From Siphonodentalium dalli (taxonomy: Eukaryota; Mollusca; Scaphopoda; Gadilida; Siphonodentaliidae): 64,000 nt of DNA. Numbering within the stretch: position 1 is the first letter of the stretch; each line of letters starts with the position of its first letter. Shown here one piece after another: positions 1-11,099 of the stretch. Where the stretch lies: positions 220,255,148 through 220,319,147 of the forward strand of contig CP136061.1 in NCBI GenBank assembly GCA_032622095.1, in the 5' to 3' direction. Below the pieces are notes generated by a model, which was not told the origin of the DNA, did no database searches, and was given only the letters and a program-made list of their open reading frames with translations. The translations under genes and the position numbers were made by a program.

Positions 1-329
1 GCATTGGCACAGGGTAAAAAAAATCCCGACTTACGACTGGATTTCATATGGCGGGTCACATATGTGGGTGGTAAATCTGGCATTCAACACTTGCCAGTGT
101 CCAACTAGAGCTAAAGGGTAAATACAATCGTTGCAACGTGACTATATCAACTTAGGCATGAAGTATATGTACACAAGGCCACCATTCGTCACTGCGCGTT
201 GAAATTTAAATAATTGTTTGAGTCCAAATTGAATCGTGATACGAACATTCTATCTTGAGCACAAATCGTATATATAGCAGTGGTATCTCATTACAGCCCT
301 TTCATCTTCTCATATGTATCTACCTCACC

Positions 330-780
330 CCCATGGAAGCATGGATATCTATAGTACAGCTCACGCAAATTCCAAGATGGATGCCGGGGTGTCATGTTTT
401 ATTTTATCTCACATGGTTCAATTTCGATAGTTCCCATCTAGAGGTGATCCTAATCATGCCTGTAAATTAAAAATATTTCTCATATAAAAATGTGTACCGT
501 CGTAAGATTCCCGCTGATGGCCATGTGTTTGGGCGAAAAACGTTCAAATTATATAGCTCCCATCTAGAGGTCACCCGAAGATACATGCGAAGATTGGTAT
601 CAAATGGATAAAAACTGTTGTGCCGATGAATTAAAATCTAAAATACAAAATGCTCCTGGTGGCCATATTTCGTAACGAATTTCGGAATGTATCGCTTCCA
701 CCTTGATGTCACCCAAAGATCCATGTGCAGTTGGGCGATGATAATGGGGGACAATATTGCGGTTATTTCCCATGTCAGTC
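330..780 (+). repeat. Degenerate dispersed repeat, tandem subunits
   Basis: Two to three diverged subunits recur here. Each contains a phrase like 'caagatgg(c/a)tgccgg', then a T-rich stretch, then 'tcgttcaaattatatagct', then 'cccatctagaggt'. The same phrases occur in a better preserved copy at about 1540-2065. No protein is recognised; short reading frames here are incidental. Confidence 0.5.
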
Positions 781-985
781 TGGCCGCTAGGTGGCTAATT
801 CAGTGGACACTGGACAGCTTCATCGTTAATCCTGAATATTTACTCATACCCGTTCTTATCGCGGATTTGATAAAGGCATTAAAGCTCCATTGTATTCGGT
901 GACTGCAAAAACACAGATCGGGCGTTATATAGCGCTAAAATACATCAAGTAGTTAAATCCCGACTTCGCCTTAATTAACGTAAGC

Positions 986-1438
986 CATATGGTTACAATA
1001 CACCAAATGATTTACATAGGCCTCAGTGTTAACAAATCCCGCTGGCCTATATTCGTTGCAAAGCTTTGACCCTGCACGAGTATTTGAAATTAAAGAACGT
1101 CCTTTTAGACACACAGAAATGTGCACAAAATTACATGTTAGATCACACTGGAGCTCGACAAACGTCACACTACCCTTAAAATTGAGAAAAAAATGACATC
1201 GAAAAAAACGCAAACACCTCCCATAAATTATTCGCCACTTGCACAGCCATAACCATTTACCATGTGGTTATATTTGATGTTTCTCGACGGGAAACACATT
1301 TGTGCATTTTTTCGTGTACTTTTCATCCATGTATCATTGACCATTCAGCTGCCAGAATTTTTTTTATGCTGATCCTAGCTTGGGGGTCCCAGGGGAAATC
1401 ACTCTACTAATTTGTATTTGGTGTATTGTAACCATATG
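986..1438. repeat. Inverted-repeat element, 23-bp perfect ends
   Basis: The 23 bases at 986-1008 (beginning CATATGGTTACAATACACC) return as an exact reverse complement at 1416-1438. The enclosed 450 bp holds no recognisable protein. This looks like a small non-autonomous DNA transposon, although no clear target duplication is visible. A chance 23-bp perfect inverted repeat at this distance is unlikely. Confidence 0.5.
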
Positions 1439-1539
1439 ACAATAAATGCACAACTCAAGAGTGGGATCTTTGTAATAATTTCACACTTATTTTGATGTTT
1501 ACACCATGGGGAAGGAAATTAATAGAGAGTTATAATGCA

Positions 1540-2065
1540 AACATTATATAACCGGAAGTCGGCATGTCCTCCGACCATGAGTTATCTCCTTGTATTACGA
1601 TCGCCCATTGAAGTGCCCTGTATGGTGTACAGAAGGAGTTAGCCATCCAAAGAATTAATCCAAGATGGCTGCCGGCGGCCATGTTTTTTTTTTTATCGAA
1701 ATCGTTCAAATTGAATAGCTCCCATTTACAGATGAGCCTATAAATATGCCACTAAATTTCAAAACATTTATCCAATACTTGAAAGCGGGATGTATGGTCT
1801 GACGATGGATTTAAATGTAAAGTGCAAGATGGCTGCTAGCGGCCTTATTTTCAGACAGAAATCGTTGGCTCCCATTCATATAGTTCACCCCGAATATCCG
1901 CATGGAGCTTGGTGACGATCTGATGAGGGATGTGGTATGTATGTTGTGCCAAAGACAATTGTTGACGGACGCACGGACGGACGGACGAGTCCGAGACGAC
2001 GGACGTCAACCCATTGCAAGCTCAAACTTGACTTCGCCAAGTTGAGCGAAACCTTTTTTCTACAC
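1540..2065 (+). repeat. Dispersed repeat ending in an ACGG run
   Basis: It shares subunits with 330-780: 'caagatggctgccggcggc', an A/T-rich spacer, and 'aatagctcccattta'. It ends in a short (ACGG)n run near 1970-1987, followed by a palindromic 'caagctcaaacttgacttcg...aagttgagc' end. Shape and ending suggest the 3' part of a dispersed element, of unknown class. Confidence 0.5.
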
Positions 2066-3339
2066 GTGCATAGCTTTTTTCAACCACCAAAGTATGCTTC
2101 GGGACGCCAACACGGTACATATAGTTAAGGCAGTTTAATCCCCACTTTGTGTTCTTGGTTATTCTGTTATATAAATCGGCTGTTGGTATCACAGCTGGTC
2201 GGCGGAGTTGCGAGCCTCTCCCCGCCTCCGTGACATGTACCGTTAGCCCACCATGGTATTATCGTATTGTTTGCTCTCGAATCTTTTATTAACTCACCGG
2301 TAGGTTGGTGACACCCCAGGGGATCCTCGGCCGATTCTGCTCCCTATATAACCACTCCCAACGGTCACTGAAGACTTCCATCACACAATCAGCGGCGACT
2401 GCGATGTCCGGAGTGCCGATTGAGCACAATTTCCGCTCATTAGAGTCAAGATATATTAGTAGTGCCCGAGCTTGTTGGACTTCGCATGATTTGCCCTGTA
2501 ATCATGTCGTATGTGGAAAGCTAATAGTCGAGTCTGTAGTGTCGTCTTCAATAAATGAACTTATAGGGTCGATCACTCACATGGGCGCACGGAACCAAAT
2601 AATTCTCATCAAGTGGCCAAATAAATCGTAACCTTCTGAATTATCTATTAAAAGTACATGCTTCTTGAATGCGGATTACGGTCTTGAGACAATTTCATGT
2701 ATACACATTGTATTGCTTGTTTCCTGGAGTATCTTTTCAGATTATATATGTTCCAATTTTATCTTATATCGAAATAGCCATGTGTCGAACGGAATGGCAC
2801 ATTGAGATGTGCTTCAACTCAGATTTTTGTGCGATAGAAATTTCTTGCAATTTGATATCAATTTTGGTCCATTCCCGTCATTCAAATCGGGACTTCCTTT
2901 TTAAGAAATTATACACTATCTATAGACACATGCATGAAAACGCAATTATGATTTTGTCGTACAATGTATATATCAATCCCCACCCGGCCAAGATACTCGT
3001 CAATATGAAATCTATGCTCCAAATATTGTGTGAGCTTTCGAACGATTGATAACAAGCTTAGCCCATTCGCGTCATTCAAATCGGGACTTACATTTTTTAG
3101 AAATGAAACTAATGGAACCCAAACAACTCTGTCGGAAGTATATATTTAAAACATGTTCAACTGCGGAAGATGTCACACAGCTCATTTAACATACATATAT
3201 TCAAACAACTTTTTTGTTGTCAATTCAATATTTGCGCCATGTTATAAATTTATCCGTGATTATAACAATGTTTTTCATTTAGCATGACACTTGTCTTGAT
3301 TTTCACATTTAGTGGCAAAACGAATGTGTATTCTCTGGT
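2066..3339. other. No gene recognised
   Basis: Short open frames exist on the plus strand (2305-2631 and 2669-3049), but neither resembles a family I know or shows a convincing start context. They have no codon-like bias and sit among repeats, so I do not call them genes. Confidence 0.4.
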
Positions 3340-3600
3340 TTAAATATATTAGAGTTCAGGGATCTGTCTGTCTGTTCGGGTCTGTTCGCGATTTTTCTTC
3401 AAGGGCCTTGACCGATTTCAACCAAATTTGGTGTGGTGCCTCGGGGTACCCCGGCAGTTTTAACAGTCTTATTTTTTTTAAACCAATTCAATTATTATAT
3501 AATTTGTTTTGCAAAATTTTAAATTTTTGGGGCCCGAAGTTTCAATCTAAAAATCAAAAAAAAATTAAATATATTTTTTTTTAAATTCAATAAATTTTTT
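3340..3600 (-). repeat. RTE-like/SINE-like repeat tail, reversed
   Basis: Read on the minus strand it carries 'ccaaatttggttgaaatcgg', then a GAACAGACAGACAGA segment, then an A/T tail. Related segments occur at about 4680-5165, 15996-16225 and 36600-36960. The shared end is typical of short retroposed repeats in invertebrates; the class is inferred. Confidence 0.45.
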
Positions 3601-4009
3601 TAAAGTTTCAATCTAAAAATCTAAAAAGAAAATTAAAAACTTAAATTAAAATTAAAAAATTAAACAATTTAAAATTTAATAAAAAATTCATTATTTTTTT
3701 GTTCAACAGCAGAGTTGTTCAATCAGAGTTCAAATTAAAAAAAATATAAAAAGAATGAATTTAAATAATTTTTTTAAATCAAACTGTTTAAAAGATCAAA
3801 ATTTGCACGAATTATATATGAGTAATATACATGAGTCTGTTTCAGCTAGTGCTGATGATAAGGGCAAGTACTGATGTGTTCACTTCGTAAGTCGATCTCG
3901 GGTAACAGACACTATTTATATGGATAAAGTCTTTTTACCAGAGGGCAGTACTACCACTCTGGGTGTGGACTGTGGAAAGATACATTGTGCAACAAAATTT
4001 AAAAGTATC
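3601..4009. other. AT-rich unassigned DNA
   Basis: Mostly A/T low-complexity sequence to about 3800, then unassigned sequence up to the TAA target duplication of the Harbinger element. Nothing coding is seen. Confidence 0.5.
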
Positions 4010-4326
4010 TAAGAGTACGTTCATACGCTGGCAAAATTGCACTGCAAACTGCAAAAATGCCATGCCCGATGGTCGTTTTGTTAGCTGGCATTTTTGCAGA
4101 CTGTCGACTAGCTCGTGCTCCGTCGTGGCTGGCTGAAAATAATCAACGAAGATTTATGATAACGGCGTCTACTTCTTTGCCGTTACCCTCAAAACGAGGC
4201 CACTAACAATAATTACAAGTGTCCGTGTTGTCCTTGATTCGAATTGTGTATTGGGAAGAGGCATTGATAGCACAGTTTGTTCTCAGCTATTGTCATATTC
4301 AGATACATGTACACGCGAGGAATCTC

Positions 4327-4635
4327 TATCGCAGGGATTCCTTTCTCAGGGAAATCGTTATATGCACATGTGTATATATATTTCCGACCTTTCGCTAGAA
4401 GAGAGGTTGGAGAAAGAGATAGAACTCCGATAACGAGGTTGTGACGTAACAACCAAAACGCGGGAAAAACGGACCAATTGAAAAGCGGTTTACTAAATTA
4501 TGTCAGGTGTGTAGTTTGTATTGGTTAATAGTGAAAATAAGTGTAAACAATTTCCATGTGCTTTTTCTAAATATAAATTTTAAATGTGCTACGTTAATTC
4601 TGCCACATATTACGTGCAACATTCACTCTACCACA
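4327..4635 (-). repeat. 3' LTR of the gypsy element
   Basis: Nearly identical to 12809-13114. On the minus strand it begins TGTGG next to the purine tract. Its outer end reads TATCG where the partner reads TGTCG, so one terminal base has decayed. Open frames crossing the LTR on either strand are not genes. Confidence 0.9.
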
Positions 4636-4636
4636 T

Positions 4637-4650
4637 ACTCGCCCCTGCAG
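4637..4650 (-). other. Polypurine-like tract before 3' LTR
   Basis: On the minus strand GCAGGGGCGAGTA directly precedes the TGTGG start of the 3' LTR. This is where the plus-strand primer of an LTR element lies. It is short and carries two pyrimidines. Confidence 0.6.
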
Positions 4651-4677
4651 TTAAATGATGTCCCTATCATTTCAAAA

Positions 4678-5165
4678 TATATATATACTAGCAGGTGGAC
4701 CCGACTTCGTCCGGGCCGTTTCCCCTCTGCTTTTCTGCGAATTGCGCGATTTGACCTTGAATGGTCCATTTTGAAGGTCAGGTGGGGTCACGATTTGACC
4801 CGTCCAAAACACTGCCCGGACAAAAGTACCCGTCGAAATCCATCCGGTTTTACCCGATTTGACCTTGTGAATTGATCATTTTGAAGGTCAAGATCGGGTC
4901 GGGATCACGATTTGACCCGTCGAAAACACTCATTGGACAAAAGTAACCCTATGTATAAAATTTCGTCGAAATCCCATAAAATTTGACCTTGAATTGACCC
5001 AATTTCAAGGTCACGTCGCACGGCCAAATTAATAGGCCCATGCCACTCCCAGGCCGAAAGTATCCCTATATACCAAGTTTCATCGAAATCGGCTCGGCCG
5101 TTTTCGAGTCCATCGCGAACAGACAGACAGACATATTTCCCAAAATATATAATAGATTTTTTTTA
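4678..5165 (+). repeat. RTE/SINE-like repeat in gypsy 3' region
   Basis: It starts near 'ctagcaggtggacccgactt', contains repeated 'tttgaccttgaat' and 'ttttgaaggtca' phrases, and ends with 'gaacagacagacagacat' and an A/T tail. It sits between the last pol frame and the 3' LTR, so it is probably a later insertion into the element. Confidence 0.55.
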
Positions 5166-5756
5166 CAAAAATCTGTACCAAATTTCAAAAAAAATATTTC
5201 AATTTCAAACTAGTTCAGAAATTAAATATAAATTTCTGCCTGCTAATGTCACCAACCCATTAGGTATACAAATTACACCTTCTGAGTACATCAAAATGTA
5301 TTTTTAAACATCTAAATGCTTCCCTGGATACTGTATACAGTGTCCAAATATTTGACTTATTACCAGTCAAATATGTAAGCTGGAAATGAAACATTTTACA
5401 ACAAATGTCACTTGTTAGACATTGGTCTCACAATGTCTCATGAAATCCTTGAAAGGTTATTATTTATTATGATCTAAAAACAATGATCGTATAACCAAGT
5501 AGCTGTAAAAGTATACAAATTTGACAAACATTAAACAAAACACCAATATGTTGACTGGCTTGCAATACTATCCACAGACTACCTGTTTAAATAAAGGACA
5601 ATTTCTTGTATATCTGGAACCTCATATGTTTTTTTAGCAACACTGGATCGTCAGCTGAAATAATCATAGAAGGTCCCTGTTATATTGAGATAGTATGCAT
5701 CACCTAGTAAATCAAATATATGAAATAGTAAAAACATCATACATACATGTATATAT
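5166..5756. other. Gypsy interior, unassigned
   Basis: AT-rich sequence with no open frame of note; part of the interior between the repeat insertions. Confidence 0.4.
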
Positions 5757-6425
5757 GAGGTTCGGCACAGCAGCAATGTTACATATTTTATGCCTCCGAA
5801 ACATGGCGAGCATTGCTCTTAGAACATGCTTGGGACAATACAACACACCCGGCGCCTATTTTTAGAAGGAAATTTGATTTTTGAGACAATGCAAATGTTT
5901 TGAGATTGGGTGGGATACGAACCCCGGCCCGACGGCGAGCGTGCCTTGCGACTCAAAGTCCGACGTCAATACCACACGGCCACCGAAGCAACCCCAAAAA
6001 AGGAAGCTCGAATGTTTGCTTTTTTGAGACAATGCAATATTAAGTTTTAGTAATTGTTTCAGAGTTTGTTTATGATGAAAATAATCAAATTTGCTTCTAA
6101 AAATAGGCGCCTGGTGTGTTGTATAGTCCCAAGCATGTTCTAAGAGCAATGCTCGCCATGTTTCGGGGGCATAACATATGTAACATTGCTGCTGTGCCGA
6201 ACCTAATATATACATATATATAAAGAGACCTTAAAATGTGAATATAGTGTCCTAAGTGCGACGTCGGAATACAGCGGCCATTCGAGCTTCCTTTTTTGGG
6301 GTTGCTTCGGTGGCCGTGTGGTATTGACGTCGGACTTTGAGTCGCAAGGCGCGCTCGCCGGCGGGCCGGGGTTCATATCCCACCCAATCTCAAAACATTT
6401 GCATTGTCTCAAAAATCAAATTTGA
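5757..6425. repeat. Inverted pair of tRNA-derived SINEs
   Basis: Two copies of one repeat face each other. In the plus copy A-box-like TGGCCGTGTGG lies at 6311-6321 and B-box-like GGTTCATATCC at 6370-6380. In the minus copy the B box is at 5923-5913. The arms share the tRNA-like part and a flank that includes 'gttctaagagcaatgctcgc', and the pair can fold into a large hairpin. The tRNA-like part resembles a long-variable-arm (Leu/Ser) tRNA but is not a functional tRNA. Confidence 0.6.
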
Positions 6426-6942
6426 TCATACATACATATTAGCTACTAGGGCTTGAAATGATATATCTAAGACATGTTCATTTTTACCCTTATTGCGGCT
6501 CTAACCCCACTTGATACAAATAGAGTTTATGGCTCATTTTATCATCAGCGATGCCACAGCAGGCAAATAAATAGACTGCGAAATCAATAATAATTTAAAA
6601 TGTAATCAAATTTATGAAAATGAATTATAATGTTTTTTTTTTTTTTTTTTACATATATATGTATTAAAATATTTCTCATTTCCTCTAATTTGCATAAATA
6701 CTGTAAAGGCCGCCAAAACACCTTAATACTTCGTGTACTTACCTTATGCAATTTAAAATTCACATACGCCATCTGTCTCTTCCATCTAAAATGTGCTATA
6801 AACATACCTCAACATTCCCTCAAATGGACAATTTAGTCATAAAACTAATCAAGAATAGATTCTAATATATTTTGAATCTTGTCTGGATTCATGTCAGTGA
6901 ATACTTGCTTTGCCGTAAGTGAACGTAACAAATTTGTTTTAG

Positions 6943-7251
6943 TTACCAATGATTGATTACTTCTCCATAATCAATTGCTTTGTAAGCAACAAAATCTTCA
7001 CTCCACTTTGGTTTCTTCACTGGTCTACTGGATCTCCTTTGTGGAACTGGTGGGTGTAATTGATCAACTGTTTGTGTTTGACCAGCGTCATTGACTTCTT
7101 CCTCCTCAACAACTTTGTGCACTTTCTGTACATCAGTTGTTTCCAAGTCGTCACTTGGTTGGGTAAGATCATCTTCTTCGATAATTACTTCAGTCGTTGA
7201 GACTTCTAAATCATCTTCCCTGGTCTCTATTTCATCTTCTCTATTTTCCAT
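6943..7251 (-). pseudogene. Acidic C-terminal end of pol
   Basis: This 102-residue frame is rich in E and D, then has 'PQRRSSRPVKKPKWSEDF', a basic stretch seen at the end of many gypsy polyproteins. It is in a different frame from 7591-7295, so another frameshift lies between. No chromodomain or envelope gene is seen after it. Confidence 0.6.
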
Positions 7252-7294
7252 AGAAGTTATATATATATAGCTTGTCCTTGTTCGACTTCGTTAT

Positions 7295-7591
7295 CTATTC
7301 TTCATTGGGCGCACCCTTCTTTATGCAGACCATCTCATCATCTGACTCTTGTTCTAGTTCCACCATTTCTTTTTCTGGCTCATTATTAGCCGGTTCAGTT
7401 TGATTTATCTCTTGGATTTTCCAATCCACTGGCAACATATGGTTCCTAAGGATTGTCTTCTTGATTCCGTCTGTTGATTCTACAACATAAACTGGAATAT
7501 CATCTATAAGTTGATCCATTATAGTATATATAGGTTCTTCATATTTATCAGCCAATTTGTGGGGTCCTTGAAATGCTAGATTTCTGAGCAA
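7295..7591 (-). pseudogene. Integrase C-terminal GPY/F-like region
   Basis: The frame starts 'MLRNLAFQGPHKLADKYEEP' and continues to 'KKTILRNHMLPV', the pattern of the GPY/F module after the integrase core in Ty3/gypsy elements. It is followed by an acidic tail ending at 7295. A frame break separates it from the core. Confidence 0.7.
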
Positions 7592-7657
7592 TACTCTATC
7601 TCCTCTATATACCTTTGTTGCTCTCGCCTTTCTGTTATAGTTCTTTTCTGACCTGTT

Positions 7658-8352
7658 TTATTTTTCAGAAAAAGCTTTCACTACTTTATCTTGGGCTTCT
7701 GACATTATTCTTCTCATATTTTCTATATATTCTTCTACACTTCCATATTTACTTTCTTCACCTATACCGAAAGCTGCATCTATTGGCATTATTGGTCTTC
7801 TGTCAAACATTAGTGCATATGGTGAAACCCTCGTACTCTCGTGTTGTGTATAATTGTATGCATGCACAAACGGTCCTACGTACTTCTTCCAATCTGTCTT
7901 TTTGTCAGGTTCTAAAGTCCCTAGCATGTTAATCAATGTCTTGTTAAATCTTTCACAAATCCCGTTCCCTTCCGGTGGTAAATTGTTGTATGCGACTTCT
8001 GTATGCCACATAATTTACACAACTCTTTCATCAAATTACTTTCGAAGTTACTTCCCTGATCCGAATGGATACGATACGGGATTCCATAATGTAATACAAA
8101 AGTTTCATAGAAAACATCCGCTGTTGTCTTAGCTGTCTGGTTCTTTGTTACGTAGGCTTGGGCGTACTTTGTGAAATGATCTGTTACAACCAATATATTC
8201 TTCTGTCCTCCTTTGCATGGTTCCAATATCAAAAAGTCCAAACATACCAATTCTAATGGTTGTGATGTCTTTATGGAATTTAATGGAGCAGTTGTATTTG
8301 TCACAGACTTTCTCCGTACACATCTCGGACATTCTTTTATGAAAATTTCCAC
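7658..8352 (-). pseudogene. IN: Integrase core, frameshifted
   Basis: Inserts element DNA into the genome. The first frame (8352-7933) begins with CPRCVRRK, then 'LELVCLDFLILEPCKGGQK' with the first catalytic Asp and 'IPYRIHSDQGSNFES' with the second. A frameshift near 8010 moves the rest to 8011-7658, where GNGICERFNKTLINMLG holds the catalytic Glu. All three acidic residues are present, so the damage is mainly the frameshift. Confidence 0.88.
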
Positions 8353-8359
8353 ATAGCTA

Positions 8360-8862
8360 TCTATACCTGGCCAATAAAATCGCTCTTTGATTAATGATAC
8401 GGTTCTTTCCGTTCCCGGGAGGCCTATGTCTGTGTAATGCTTTTAAAACAGTTGTTACTTCGGATTCTGGTAATACACACTGTTAAACTATGTTTCTTTG
8501 TATAATACACCTCTTCTTAGTTTTAAATTCTTGAACTGCCTTAATAAAGCTGAATTTGCACTACTTGATTAAAAAAATAATTTCGGCTCCCTTTCTTGTC
8601 TCACTTGTTTCATCTAAGGACCTATTAAGTAGTCTCGTTCTTGTAGTCTTCTCCACTGTGTATGATCTCTTTGGTCTATGTCTATTCCACAGTCTTCGCT
8701 TGTGGTCATTCCAGTGAAACAAATACTCTCACAATATGGTTCTTGGTGCATCATCGTTGTACAAATGGTTTTTACTATATCTTGAGTCACGGTAGTCAAG
8801 TCATCCGATTTATGTAATTCCGACAACCAGCGATGCCCAGTTGCATCTAGCTTAGCTGTGGT
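8360..8862 (-). pseudogene. RNase H-integrase linker, decayed
   Basis: Minus-strand fragments, including 8826-8614 ('SELHKSDDLTTVTQDIV'), fill the position where gypsy pol has a linker and the HHCC zinc finger of integrase. Frames are broken and the histidine pair is not readable; the cysteine pair (CPRCVRRK) lies just inside the next frame. Confidence 0.5.
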
Positions 8863-9132
8863 TTACACATATGTTAATGGATTATTATCTGTCAATACTA
8901 TGAATTTGTTACCGTATAAGTAATCATGAAATTTATCGGTTATGGCCCATTTAAGTGCCAGAAACTCCAGTTTGTGTGCTGGGTAATTTTTCTCACTTTT
9001 ACTTACACCCCTGCTTGCGTATGCAATAACACGTTTTACTCCATCTTGGTTTTGGAGAAGGATGGCGCCGAGTCCGATTGAGCTCGCGTCCACATGAATC
9101 TCAAAAGGCAAGTTGAAGTCGGCGTAACCCAA
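8863..9132 (-). pseudogene. RNaseH: RNase H domain of pol
   Basis: Degrades RNA in RNA:DNA hybrids. The frame shows 'FEIHVDASSIGLGAILLQ', then 'YPAHKLEFLALKWAI', then 'KFIVLTDNNPLTYV'. The D, E and D acidic positions of gypsy RNase H are all visible. It is separated from RT by a frameshift and ends at a stop at 8863. Confidence 0.85.
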
Positions 9133-9142
9133 TACTGAATAA

Positions 9143-10481
9143 TTAGTTAGCCTCTCTTTTAGCTTGTTGCTTTTGTGTCCATTCCCGATTCTTCTTATAC
9201 TCAGACCTCCGTTTGCTCTTCAATTTCTTGGGATTTGTGGGTGGGATTAATTCTGTTAATGGCTTCGCTATTCTAGAAAAATCTTTGATAAATTTTCTGT
9301 AGTATGAAGTAAATGCCACACATTTTCTGACATCGTCTGGGTTAATTGGTACCGGACAATTCTGTACTTTGTCAATCTTCGTGCGATCTGGTTCCACGCC
9401 TCTTTCTGATACCATATAACCACAATAACGCACTTTTTCTTCATCAGCTGGCACTTCTGTGGTGATAGTTTTAAATTATGGTCTTTAAATCTCGGGAATA
9501 CTTGTTTTAGACGCTGTAAAGCTTCGGCAAATTCTGAAGCGTACGAAATGACGTAGTCTACGAACAAGCAGCATATCTTTTTGTTCAAACCGTCTAGTAC
9601 TTTCTCCATTAGACGTTGATAGCAAGCGCCCCCATTGGCAACTCCGAATGGCAATTTTTCGTACGAAAATAGACCTAGTGAACCTGCCGTAAAAGCTGTG
9701 CGATCTTGATGTTCTTTACAGACGCGAATTTGATTATACCCCATTTTAGCGTCACAGATGGAGTAATATGTTGATTTTTTAAACAATCAAGCAATTCTTC
9801 GACCCTAGGTAGACTGTAAGCATCTTTAACTGTTCATTTATTCAGCTCGCGATAATCAATTGCAATCCGGATGTCCCCATTGTGTTTCTTCACGATCACC
9901 ATGTTTGATGCCCATGGGCTCTGTGAAGGGCGAATCACTCCAGCTGTCATTAGCATTTGTAAATGATTCTTCACCTGGTCCAACATTGATGGTGGGATTC
10001 TTCTATAACGTTGTTTAAATGGGTTTTCATCTGTTAACTCTATCTTGTACTCAACTAATTCTGCCGTCCCAATGTCTGTCCCAATGTCTGTACCACTAAT
10101 TGAAAATACATCAGCATATTCTCTGATAAGATCTTCTACTTGCCCTCGCTGGACTTCTGACAGTGTAGGTTCTATATGTATCTTTTTCAAAATGATTTCT
10201 TCTCTACTTCCTTGTTCTATAACGATATCAGTTTCGTTCTGCTGTTGACTAACTTTATTTTCTTCTAGTTCAGTTGTAACTTTCACTGGATGAACTTCGG
10301 TTATTATAGACTTTGGTGATATGGCAATTGTATGCTGTGATATGTTTGTGACACAAATCTGTATATTCTTCTTGTCTTCATTCTTCTCGAATTGCATTAA
10401 ATATGGTGGCATCTGTAGATTCTGGTTATCACATGACTGAATAAGACATGCAACATTTTGGTATGGCATACTCTTCTCCAA
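9143..10481 (-). pseudogene. RT: Reverse transcriptase, multiply broken
   Basis: Copies element RNA into DNA. The N-terminal part reads to 'IRIAIDYRELNK', then a TGA stop at about 9834. The central part (9786-9268) contains 'AFTAGSLGLFSYEKLPFG' and the catalytic segment FVDYVISYA, in which the second aspartate of the usual pair is a tyrosine. A frameshift near 9454 moves the thumb/connection ('YRKFIKDFSRIAKPLTELI') to another frame, which ends at 9143. Stops, a frameshift and a lost catalytic residue make it inactive. The 10481-10300 part is a linker with no clear domain. Confidence 0.88.
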
Positions 10482-10565
10482 AATACATGATATTCTTTCT
10501 TCATTTTGATTTAAAATGACTTTGTCTATTTCAGTACTACGACAAACCCCTAATGTATACTTATT

Positions 10566-10982
10566 TTATTTAAGTTGGCGTTCCCTTAATGAGAGACATC
10601 TAAATGTTAGATACCATGGTGTAGGCAACGACGCTGTCTGCTGGAAGCGTTCCCCATTACTAACTTGGCATTTTCCCATGAATTCATTTAACACATTAGT
10701 GCCCAAAAGTACTGGTACTTTATTGTTATATACATTATTTGGAACTACTAGAAAAATGCATTCTAATTTTCCATCAGCTGGATAATTTTGTAATTCTAAC
10801 TTTGCTATTACAAAACCTAAGTATGGCAGATTACTGCCATCCGCACATTCAATTTTGAGTAAAGTGTTTAATTGTTCAAGTGGCAAATGAGCCAAACAAG
10901 ATGAGTAAAATCTCTCTGATATATATGAAATAGTAGAACCTGTATCTAACAAACTGTCGGCTTGTACACATGAAACTTTAAC
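10566..10982 (-). pseudogene. pro: Aspartic protease start of pol, one upstream stop
   Basis: A retroviral-type aspartic protease that would cut Gag-Pol. The active-site motif LLDTGSTISYISERF is present, and a distal VPVLLGTNVLNEF matches the usual hydrophobic-G segment. The frame joins the -1 frame after the gag heptamer; an in-frame TAA at 10985-10983, just before the active site, breaks it in this copy. It closes at 10566, before the RT region, so another lesion separates it from RT. Confidence 0.8.
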
Positions 10983-11036
10983 TTACCCTTCTGTGTGTGT
11001 ACCATTTACATCTGGTGACTTAACCTTCTTTAATTT

Positions 11037-11099
11037 GGTTCGTTCAGTTTGATATGAGCCCTCGGTTGAACCTTTGCCGGGAGCTCTTAATAGTTTAAA
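11037..11099 (-). promoter_or_regulatory. Predicted -1 ribosomal frameshift signal
   Basis: On the minus strand the heptamer TTTAAAC (11099-11093) is read as T-TTA-AAC in the gag frame, two codons before the gag stop. A 6-nt spacer follows. Then GAGCTCCCGG (11086-11077) can pair with CCGAGGGCTC (11065-11056), with one mismatch and one G-U. The loop contains GGTTC (11072-11068), which can pair with GAACC at 11041-11037 to form an H-type pseudoknot. The -1 frame after the heptamer leads in phase to the protease active site, apart from one stop at 10985-10983. Layout and spacing match known -1 signals; function is inferred. Confidence 0.8.

Noticed and set aside
2305-3049. Two plus-strand frames of 108 and 126 codons
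   Set aside because: Longest in their region but unrecognised, with no start context, repeat-adjacent, and within chance length for this amount of sequence.
4213-4452. Minus frame of 79 codons and its near twin at 12934-12662
   Set aside because: Both lie across the two LTRs and match because the LTRs match; no protein family.
6300-6392. A functional tRNA gene
   Set aside because: The A and B boxes are imperfect, the acceptor stem does not pair, and a decayed inverted copy lies next to it; it is a SINE head.
4636-6942. An envelope gene in the gypsy 3' region
   Set aside because: No signal peptide, membrane segment or long frame; the space is filled by other repeats.
7615-8132. Plus-strand hydrophobic frames opposite the integrase
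   Set aside because: They are antisense shadows of the pol reading frame.
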